Part shown: positions 37,001 to 42,658 of the stretch, piece after piece
Layout: each line of letters starts with the position of its first letter
Numbering within the stretch: the stretch's first letter is position 1
From: Gammaproteobacteria bacterium
GTDB lineage: Bacteria; Pseudomonadota; Gammaproteobacteria; GCF-002020875
Direction: 5' to 3'
DNA length: 42,658 nt
NCBI GenBank assembly: GCA_013349825.1
Contig: DUYW01000006.1
Span: 1-42,658 of the forward strand
The notes under the pieces: generated by a model
Database searches by the model: none
Told to the model about the DNA's origin: nothing
The model's input: the letters and a program-made list of their open reading frames with translations, nothing else
Position numbers and translations under genes: made by a program

Positions 37001-37531
37001 GTGGAGCCGCAGACGATGCAGCCGCTGGCGAATGGAGAGGCGGGTCTGGTGCTGGTCAGAGGGGTGCAGGTGATGCGTGGTTATCTGCAGAGCGGGGTAG
37101 AGATGGTACAGCCATTTGTTGAATTGGAGGGTGGTGGTCGCTGGTATAAGAGCGGAGATAAAGGCTCTATCGATGCCAATGGTTTTCTAACGATTGTAGA
37201 TCGCTACTCACGATTTGCCAAAATTGGTGGAGAGATGGTGAGCTTGACTGCTGTCGAGATCAAGATCCGAACATTTTTGCGGGAGGAAAATGAACATTGT
37301 GAGGTTGCAGTGATTGCGGTGGAGGACGAACGTAAGGGTGAGCAGCTGCTGCTGTTCGTTCAGGGGAGTGAGACCATAGATTTACGGAAGCGGCTACGGC
37401 AGGTGTTGGATCAGCCACTTTGGGTGCCTGCACAAGTGGTTCCGGTGAAGGAGATTCCGCTACTGGGCAGTGGAAAAAGAGATTATGGGTTGATGAAGCG
37501 TAATGCTGTAGCCGCCTGGAACCGCAGATAA
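34067..37531 (+). CDS. LplT-PlsC-acyl-ACP synthetase fusion (Aas-type lysophospholipid repair)
   Basis: A 1154-residue three-part protein. Residues about 1-420 are an MFS transporter with a dozen hydrophobic segments, like the lysophospholipid flippase LplT. Next comes a PlsC acyltransferase with GNHISWIDW near 451 and FPEG near 520. The C-terminal 500 residues are an AMP-forming acyl-ACP synthetase with FSSGSEGEPKGV near 790 and EGYGATETSP near 931. Together they would flip lysophospholipid inward, activate a fatty acid and reacylate it. E. coli has LplT apart from Aas. GTG start with GGAGAGG about eight bases before. Confidence 0.93.
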   Translation: MVKPSELKGERSLSPYLIVLFLNAFVDLGHKITIQNTIFKVHDGATQIVLTALVNALILIPFILLVVPAGRLSDRQPKRWVMQQSAALAVAVALLITLCYYQGWFEWAFFLTLILALQSALFSPAKYGYLREMVEDRDLTRTNGVVQAVTIIAILSGMFLFSLLFEWLYGATSPTAAADTLRVVAPLGWLLVALSIAEWWMATRLPQVPVVAVEATPAQNTTSTWVLIRQNRVIWYSVVGLSLFWGVSQVSIAVFPALAKANLGVTNTLVIQGILASAGLGILVGALVAAKISDHWIEQGLIPLGGVGIALVLSLIPFSEAVSELAVLFLLMGLFGGILIVPLNALIQFYAPHPLLGRILAANNWVQNGVMLTFLLITMGVAVLGQESANHAALLFYLITATALIASILAVKKMVWALARLWVRLLFRRRYEVTAHGVSSIPKQGGVLLLGNHISWIDWAIIQMVLERPVHFVMEQELYDQPLLRSMLDAVGVIPISSQRSKEAIRRVRTHLNRGEVVALFPEGAISHNGQLRPLRRGFEVALAETEAVAVPFYIHGLWGSRFSRSRVRMGGGWKRKVEILFAAPQTAPLSVEQLQSNLQELAVTAWRHEAESQPQLATTWLRRARKMGFRTVLIDAMSGDRLSGFRLLTAVVLISGVVRQRASEAPVGILLPTTAAGVVSNLAVLMAGRRVVNLNYTAPAAAIRHTIEAAGIEVVYTSERFLQRLESQQRPMVEALSGLEVVKLEQVKESFTAQQRISTLLMAVLYPTTVLIRKWVVPVDQEDTAVVIFSSGSEGEPKGVALSHRNLTGNIQQIVAVLEPGRGRDGDRMLGSLPLFHSFGLTATTLMPLVQGIPLVVTPDPTDTLKVVKAIEKYQATLYFGTPTFLQWMTRNQRVAAHQLQTLRLVIAGAERLKESVRVQFEEKFGHRVYEGYGATETSPVSCVNVFDRVDEAGRILQQGNQPGTVGHPLPGTRIKIVEPQTMQPLANGEAGLVLVRGVQVMRGYLQSGVEMVQPFVELEGGGRWYKSGDKGSIDANGFLTIVDRYSRFAKIGGEMVSLTAVEIKIRTFLREENEHCEVAVIAVEDERKGEQLLLFVQGSETIDLRKRLRQVLDQPLWVPAQVVPVKEIPLLGSGKRDYGLMKRNAVAAWNRR

Positions 37532-37607
37532 GAGAGAAAGAGAGCGAGTGACCCAAGCAGGGTTAAAATATCAGGGGTTCCTCAGTTGGACCGTAGTGCA
37601 TGGCACT

Positions 37608-39821
37608 TTATAACATCTCCATAGGGTCTACATCTACGGACCACCGTACCTTACGGCTGCTTTTCAGAGTTTCCATAGATGGGACCAAGGGTGTCAGCAG
37701 TTGATGTAACGGGGTGCGCCGGGTTGATTGCAGCAGTAGTTGTGCGCGGTAGCGACCTGCCCGTTTCTCCATCGGTGAGGGGACGGGTCCCAATATCTCA
37801 ACAGCATGGGTCATGTATTGTTGTGCAAGATTACGCACCTCAGTCAGAAATTGTTGCGCCATTTTGGCGCTGCTGGCCTCCGCCCGAATCAGGGTGAGAT
37901 AACTGTAGGGGGGCAGTGTAGCCAGTTTACGTTCAGAGAGTGCCTGCGCTGCAAAGGCGGGATAACCTTGCTGCAGTAGTGTACGCAGTAAAGGATGATC
38001 TGGATTATGGGTCTGAATGACCATCTCACCGCGGCGAGAACCTCTTCCTGCGCGTCCTGCAACCTGGGTAATCAACTGCCCCATCTGCTCGGTGGCGCGG
38101 AAATCTGAGCCAAACAGACCGCCATCGGCATCAAGAATGGCGACCAGAGTGACATTGGGAAAGTGGTGTCCTTTGGCCAGCATCTGGGTACCCAGTAGCA
38201 GTTGGTGATCTCCCGCATGGATCTGCTCCAGCTTCTCGTCCATAGCCCCCTTTTTACGGGTGGTGTCACCATCAATACGGGTGATGGAGTGGTTGGGGAA
38301 CTGCTGTTGTAGCGCCTCTTCAATGCGTTCGGTACCGGCACCGATATTCTTGATCGAATCACTGCCACACTCCGGGCAGCTTCCGGGGTGTGGACGTTCA
38401 CCACTGCAGTGGTGGCAGACCATGCGGTTACGGTGTTGGTGATAGGTGTAGCGGACCTCACAGCGAGGGCAGGAGGCGATCCAGCCACAGCTTTTACAGA
38501 ACAGGGTGGGCGCATAACCGCGACGGTTGAGGAACAGCAAGATCTGGCTTTGCTGCTCAAGGTGGTGCTGAATCTTCTCCAGTAGTGGTGGTGACAGCAG
38601 GTGAGCCATTTTCCTGGAGCGCATATCAATCAAGGAGATGTCTGGTGGAACAGCACCACCGGCTCTCTGTTGTAATGTCAGTTTCTGGTATTTTCCAAGG
38701 GTGGTGTTGTGCAGACTCTCAAAGGAGGGGGTGGCGCTACCAAGAATAACGGGGATCTGCTCCTGTTGTGCCCTCAATACCGCCAGGTTGCGTGCTGAGT
38801 AGCGAAACCCCTCCTGCTGTTTGAATGAACCATCATGCTCCTCATCAATAATCAGAATGCCGGGGTTTTGTAGTGGTGTGAAGATGGCAGAACGGGTCCC
38901 TATGATAATTTTGGCTCGGCCATCACCTGCAGCGAGCCAGTCATTGAGCCGTTCACGCCGACTTCTTCTGGAGTGAAGCAGGGCGATAGGGATGCGAAAA
39001 CGTGCTCGAAAGCGTTGAACGGTTTGGGGAGTGAGAGAGATCTCTGGAACCAGTATCAGTGCCTGTTTTCCTCCATCAACCACCTGTTGAATTGCCTGAA
39101 GATAGACCTCCGTCTTACCGCTTCCGGTGACCCCCTCCAGCAGCAGTGGTGTACGTGGGCTCTGCCCCTGCAACTGTTGCTGGATCCTGTCGGTAGCGTG
39201 CTGCTGCTCGGGGTTGAGTGGATGAGGCCGCTCTGCTGCTGTTGCTTCGACTGCAGACTCTACGAGAGTTTTCTGTTGTGCAGAGGCCCACCCTTTTTCA
39301 ACCAGCTTCTGGAGTGGCGCTTTCCAGTGTGGCGTGATCTGTTGCAGTATCTCGCTATTCACCCCTTCAGTGCTATTTTGCAGCAATTCCAGCAGCTGCT
39401 GCTGTCGGGGAGCACGTTTCAATAGGGTAGCGTCATACGCAGCGCCCTCATCAGTAGCAGCGTAGAGAACTGTTTGTGTGGGGGTGGCGGCACTGCCCTG
39501 TCGCAATAAGACCGGAAGGGCCGCCTCATAGACCTCACCAATAGGGTGGTGGTAGTAGTGGGCGGAGTGGAGCAGTAGTTGATGGAGTGGTTCGGAGAGC
39601 AGTGGTTTCCGGTCCAGAATCTCAAGGATCGGTTTTAGTTTGTCCGGAGAATAGAGAGACTCATCGCTCACCGCTATCAAGATACCGATACGTTGTTGAC
39701 GTCCAAAAGGGACACGAATACGTATGCCGGGTTGCAGGTAGACTGGATTACTCTCGGGTAGCGGAAGGTAGTCGAAGGTTTTTCGCAGTGGGACCGTGAG
39801 CAGAGCGATCTGAAGGATCAT
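37608..39821 (-). CDS. priA: primosomal replication restart helicase PriA
   Basis: A 737-residue DNA helicase that recognises stalled forks and loads DnaB. The N-terminal 3'-DNA-binding part (LQIALLTVPLRKTFDYLPL), Walker A LLEGVTGSGKTEVYL, IIDEEHDGSFKQQEG, and a zinc domain with cysteines in FCKSCGWIASCPRC and CPECGS are intact, followed by QMLAKGHHFPNVTLV. The ATG at 39821 agrees with the family start; a longer reading to 39848 would run into the hairpin described separately. Confidence 0.96.
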   Translation of the reverse strand: MILQIALLTVPLRKTFDYLPLPESNPVYLQPGIRIRVPFGRQQRIGILIAVSDESLYSPDKLKPILEILDRKPLLSEPLHQLLLHSAHYYHHPIGEVYEAALPVLLRQGSAATPTQTVLYAATDEGAAYDATLLKRAPRQQQLLELLQNSTEGVNSEILQQITPHWKAPLQKLVEKGWASAQQKTLVESAVEATAAERPHPLNPEQQHATDRIQQQLQGQSPRTPLLLEGVTGSGKTEVYLQAIQQVVDGGKQALILVPEISLTPQTVQRFRARFRIPIALLHSRRSRRERLNDWLAAGDGRAKIIIGTRSAIFTPLQNPGILIIDEEHDGSFKQQEGFRYSARNLAVLRAQQEQIPVILGSATPSFESLHNTTLGKYQKLTLQQRAGGAVPPDISLIDMRSRKMAHLLSPPLLEKIQHHLEQQSQILLFLNRRGYAPTLFCKSCGWIASCPRCEVRYTYHQHRNRMVCHHCSGERPHPGSCPECGSDSIKNIGAGTERIEEALQQQFPNHSITRIDGDTTRKKGAMDEKLEQIHAGDHQLLLGTQMLAKGHHFPNVTLVAILDADGGLFGSDFRATEQMGQLITQVAGRAGRGSRRGEMVIQTHNPDHPLLRTLLQQGYPAFAAQALSERKLATLPPYSYLTLIRAEASSAKMAQQFLTEVRNLAQQYMTHAVEILGPVPSPMEKRAGRYRAQLLLQSTRRTPLHQLLTPLVPSMETLKSSRKVRWSVDVDPMEML

Positions 39822-39833
39822 TGAGTTGTGCCC

Positions 39834-39875
39834 CTCTCTCACTCTCAATTTAGAACGAGAGTGAGAGTGAGAGAG
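39834..39875. repeat. 14-bp inverted repeat between rpiA and priA
   Basis: CTCTCTCACTCTCA (39834-39847) is the exact complement of 39862-39875, loop 14 nt. In the leftward transcript the 3' arm directly adjoins the GGG of the priA ribosome-binding region, so folding could mask the start. Confidence 0.85.
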
Positions 39876-39887
39876 CTGGGATGAAGT

Positions 39888-40553
39888 TTAAGCCGGGTTG
39901 ACGGTACGGACCCCATTGGGGGTACCGAGTAGCAGAGTATCTGCGGGACGCAGTGCAAACAGACCGTTGGTGACAACTCCAACAATATTGTTGAGGATCT
40001 GCTCAGTTTTAGCGGGCTCTGTAATTTGCAGGTTCTTGATATCGAGAATGATGTTGCCATTGTCGGTGGTGAACCCCTCTCTCAAGATCGGTTGACCCCC
40101 AATCTGCTTGATAATCTCACGGGCGACGTAGCTCTGTGCCATCGGGATCACCTCAACCGGTAGCGGGAACTCTCCCATTACACCGACCAGCTTGCTCTCA
40201 TCGGCAATACAGATAAATTTATCGGCCACAGCAGCCACAATCTTCTCGCGTGTCAGCGCACCACCCCCACCCTTGATCAGGTGAAGCTGGTTGTTGGACT
40301 CATCGGCACCATCCACATAGATCGACATGCTATTGACACTGTTAAGATCCATGACCTCAATGCCGTGACCACGCAGGCGCTCAGCAGTGGCTTCAGAGCT
40401 GGCAACAGCCCCCTTTATCTGACCTTTGATTGAGGCCAGAGCATCAATAAAGAAGTTGGCTGTGGAGCCAGTCCCGACACCGATAATCTCACCAGGTACT
40501 ACATATTGCAGAGCAGCCTCAGCAACCGCCTTTTTCATTTCATCTTGAGTCAT
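39888..40553 (-). CDS. rpiA: ribose-5-phosphate isomerase A
   Basis: A 221-residue isomerase of ribose- and ribulose-5-phosphate, used in the pentose phosphate and Calvin cycles. [39 protein letters not shown] and [12 protein letters not shown] mark the family. ATG at 40553 begins [14 protein letters not shown]. It is divergent from ilvA with 81 bp between. Confidence 0.97.
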   Translation of the reverse strand: MTQDEMKKAVAEAALQYVVPGEIIGVGTGSTANFFIDALASIKGQIKGAVASSEATAERLRGHGIEVMDLNSVNSMSIYVDGADESNNQLHLIKGGGGALTREKIVAAVADKFICIADESKLVGVMGEFPLPVEVIPMAQSYVAREIIKQIGGQPILREGFTTDNGNIILDIKNLQITEPAKTEQILNNIVGVVTNGLFALRPADTLLLGTPNGVRTVNPA

Positions 40554-40634
40554 TGTCTGTTTTCTCCTGAACTTGTATTTGAATCTTTCCTGAATCTCTT
40601 TGATGTCTCTTTTCCACTAAGTATACTTGGTGCC

Positions 40635-42146
40635 ATGCCAAAAAAATATATTGAAAAGATACTCAAGGCACGTGTTTACGATGTGGCGCGTGAGACACCT
40701 CTGGAAGAGGCGCGGGGCCTCAGTGAACGGTTGAAGAATCGAGTGCTGATTAAACGGGAGGATCTACAGCCGGTCTTCTCATTTAAGCTGCGGGGGGCCT
40801 ACAACAAGATGGTCAACCTAAGCGAGGAAGAGCTGCAGCGAGGGGTGATTGCCGCGTCAGCAGGAAACCATGCGCAAGGGGTGGCGCTTTCAGCCAAAAA
40901 GATGGGGGTCTCCGCAACCATTGTCATGCCCAAGACAACGCCAGAGATCAAGGTGCAGTCGGTCCGCAAGTATGGTGCGAAGGCGGTTCTGGTGGGAGAT
41001 ACCTACGACGAGGCCTACCAACATGCGATGGGGTTGGCGGAAAAGAAGAAGTTGACGGTAGTTCACCCTTACGATGACCCTGAGGTGATTGCAGGGCAGG
41101 GGACCATCGCGATGGAGATTTTGCGTCAACACTCAGGAAAAATTGATGCAGTCTTTATTCCGGTCGGCGGTGGCGGGCTGATTGCAGGTATGGCCAGTTA
41201 CCTGAAATATCTCTACCCCGAGATTCGAGTGGTGGGGGTAGAGCCGGATGATGCGCCGACACTGCATACCGCACTGGAGAAGAAGCGACGGGTAATTTTG
41301 AAAGAGGTGGGGATATTCGCTGATGGTGTTGCCGTGAAGCAGATTGGCAAAGAGACCTTTCGTCTCTGTCGTCAACTGGTAGATGAGGTGGTGTTGGTCA
41401 GTTCGGATGAGATCTGTGCAGCGATCAAGGATATCTTTGATGATACCCGCTCGATTGCAGAACCCGCAGGGGCGCTCTCCATCGCCGGGTTGAAGAAGTA
41501 TGTTGAGCAGAATCAGAGAGAGGGAGAGACACTGGTTGCAGTGGATAGTGGTGCCAACATCAATTTTGACCGTCTGCGCCATGTGGCGGAGCGCGCTGAG
41601 TTGGGTGAACGCAAGGAGGCGGTGCTGGCAGTGACCATTCCTGAACGGCCCGGCAGCTTTAAAAAGTTCTGCCGGCTGCTGGGCAAGCGACAGATTACTG
41701 AATTCAACTACCGTTTTGCTGATCGGGAGAGAGCCCATATCTTCGTCGGGCTGCAGGTCTGTGGTGGTGAAGAGCGTGCGCAGTTGGTTGGACGCCTGAC
41801 GGATAAAGGCTACCCGGTTGAGGATCTTTCCGATAATGAGACCGCCAAGGTGCATGTACGTTACATGGTGGGGGGCCATCAACAGGGGGTGGAAAACGAG
41901 TTGCTCTACCGTTTCCGTTTTCCGGAACGGCCTGGGGCGCTACTGAAATTCCTCACCCATCTGGGACGTAACTGGAATATCAGCCTATTCCACTATCGCA
42001 ACCATGGTGCTGACTATGGGCGGGTCTTGTGTGGAATACAGGTGCCGGAAACAGAGCGCAAAGCACTACAACAGTTCCTCGATAAATTGGGCTACCACTA
42101 CCAGGAAGAGACGGATAACCCGGTCTATAAGCTGTTTTTGAGTTAA
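40635..42146 (+). CDS. ilvA: threonine ammonia-lyase, biosynthetic
   Basis: A 503-residue PLP enzyme making 2-oxobutanoate from threonine, the first step to isoleucine. The PLP lysine is Lys51 in SFKLRGAYNKM; ASAGNHAQGVALSA and the phosphate loop GGGGLIAGM near 176 follow. Two C-terminal ACT-like regulatory domains (about 330-500) begin with VTIPERPGSFKKFC and RFPERPGALLKFL, matching isoleucine-controlled IlvA. The ATG at 40635 is chosen: the 43 residues upstream in frame overlap rpiA antisense and lack family likeness. Ribosome site is weak. Confidence 0.96.
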   Translation: MPKKYIEKILKARVYDVARETPLEEARGLSERLKNRVLIKREDLQPVFSFKLRGAYNKMVNLSEEELQRGVIAASAGNHAQGVALSAKKMGVSATIVMPKTTPEIKVQSVRKYGAKAVLVGDTYDEAYQHAMGLAEKKKLTVVHPYDDPEVIAGQGTIAMEILRQHSGKIDAVFIPVGGGGLIAGMASYLKYLYPEIRVVGVEPDDAPTLHTALEKKRRVILKEVGIFADGVAVKQIGKETFRLCRQLVDEVVLVSSDEICAAIKDIFDDTRSIAEPAGALSIAGLKKYVEQNQREGETLVAVDSGANINFDRLRHVAERAELGERKEAVLAVTIPERPGSFKKFCRLLGKRQITEFNYRFADRERAHIFVGLQVCGGEERAQLVGRLTDKGYPVEDLSDNETAKVHVRYMVGGHQQGVENELLYRFRFPERPGALLKFLTHLGRNWNISLFHYRNHGADYGRVLCGIQVPETERKALQQFLDKLGYHYQEETDNPVYKLFLS

Positions 42147-42248
42147 CAATCCCTGTTGCAGTCACCACTCTTTAATAGGGTGCCTTCAGAGCTTCTCTGT
42201 CGGCAGGCTGCGGCATTTTAGACGGATCGTGATGTATAATACAAGCCT

Positions 42249-42635
42249 ATGAGAGCTTACTCGATACTTATCTTATTGTGTATGTCACTCTTCATTTCTG
42301 GCTATGTTTCTGCTTCAGAAAATGAAACCAGAGATATACTGTTTGTGAACTCCTACCATTATGGAATGGACTGGACAGATGGTGAAATGGAGGGTGCTTA
42401 TGAAGTGCTTAAGCAGAGTAGTACCCCCATCCAAATTCATGTCGAGTACATGGATACAAAGCGTACATCTGATGAGAGACACTTTGAAAATCTATCGAAC
42501 TTATTCAAGCATAAATACCAAGATACCAAGTTCAGCGCTATCATTACAACGGATAATGGTAACTTCTCAATAAGTCCGTGCAGACAATTAAAGTCCAAAA
42601 AAGAACAAAAAGTACTTGACAGGCTTTTTCAGTAA
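42249..42635 (+). pseudogene. truncated periplasmic-binding-type (ABC_sub_bind) sensor or receptor gene
   Basis: The 128-residue ORF starts with a signal peptide (ILILLCMSLFISGYVSA) then ILFVNSYHYGMDWTDGEMEGAYEVLK, typical of the substrate-binding domains attached to sensor kinases and diguanylate cyclases. Family likeness holds to about residue 103 (AIITTDNGNF), where DN-x-AF-x-F would be expected. After that the sequence becomes lysine-rich and stops at 42635. The domain should be about 300 residues, so the gene is cut short by a frameshift, insertion or rearrangement near 42560. A TATAAT at 42235-42240 lies just before the ATG. Confidence 0.55.
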
Positions 42636-42658
42636 ATTCTATCAACATCAGACTCCTT

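Noticed and set aside
40506..40634. N-terminal extension of IlvA
   Set aside because: Antisense to the rpiA start; IlvA proteins begin close to MPKKYIEKIL-like sequence.
42560..42658. Group II intron or named insertion sequence at the right edge
   Set aside because: No intron boundary motif, terminal repeat or transposase is visible in the remaining 100 bases.

Overview
The window looks like a chromosomal segment of a gammaproteobacterium, most likely a sulfur-oxidising or autotrophic type related to the Chromatiales or to sulfur-oxidising symbionts. This is inferred from gene content and order: a transketolase-gap-pgk-pyk-class II aldolase cluster typical of Calvin-cycle organisms, the proteobacterial gshA type first seen in acidophilic sulfur/iron oxidisers, a pyrR-pyrB-pyrC'-pyrK operon, and DUF1538/PII-like/CBS genes. 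No rRNA, tRNA, CRISPR array or complete mobile element was found.

Layout. Positions 1-244 hold a pentanucleotide tandem repeat running off the left edge, then a possible 33-residue four-cysteine ORF. From 9089 down to 245 a long leftward gene train runs rsmE, gshA, gshB, apbE, yqgE, ruvX, pyrR, pyrB, pyrC' and pyrK, mostly with overlapping or nearly touching ends. The pyrC' product has lost the dihydroorotase metal ligands and is probably the structural partner of PyrB. Between rsmE and the next gene is a gene-free stretch (9090-9493). It contains a convincing unannotated small RNA: a promoter, three hairpins with C-rich loops (one an anti-Shine-Dalgarno tract) and an intrinsic terminator.

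The activated-methyl-cycle block (13920-9494, leftward) has metK behind a SAM-II-like riboswitch with its own terminator, ahcY behind an SAH riboswitch, then metF and a flavin-oxidase-fold gene. Rightward from 13964 are a thioredoxin-fold protein, a REC-HisKA-HATPase-REC-HPt hybrid kinase, then transketolase, GAPDH, PGK, pyruvate kinase and aldolase, ending at a strong terminator at 23.8 kb. A leftward minor-pilin pair (pilV, pilW) shares overlapping start codons with a rightward unit. That unit has two tandem DUF1538 membrane proteins, a possible 25-residue microprotein, a PII-like protein and a CBS-pair protein, followed by ampD and ampE. This is the best candidate for an incompletely described system: a paired membrane channel or transporter gated by a PII-like regulator with a CBS nucleotide sensor.

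The right third has ynfA, djlA, rpe-gph-trpE, a HIT protein, a giant LplT-PlsC-acyl-ACP-synthetase fusion, priA, rpiA and ilvA. At the right edge is a prematurely ended periplasmic-binding-type sensor gene. Rpe, Gph, RpiA, Tkt, Gap, Pgk and Fba together cover much of the regenerative Calvin cycle and glycolate salvage, but no RuBisCO or phosphoribulokinase gene lies in this window. All family calls come from reading the translations and motifs; no database search was run.
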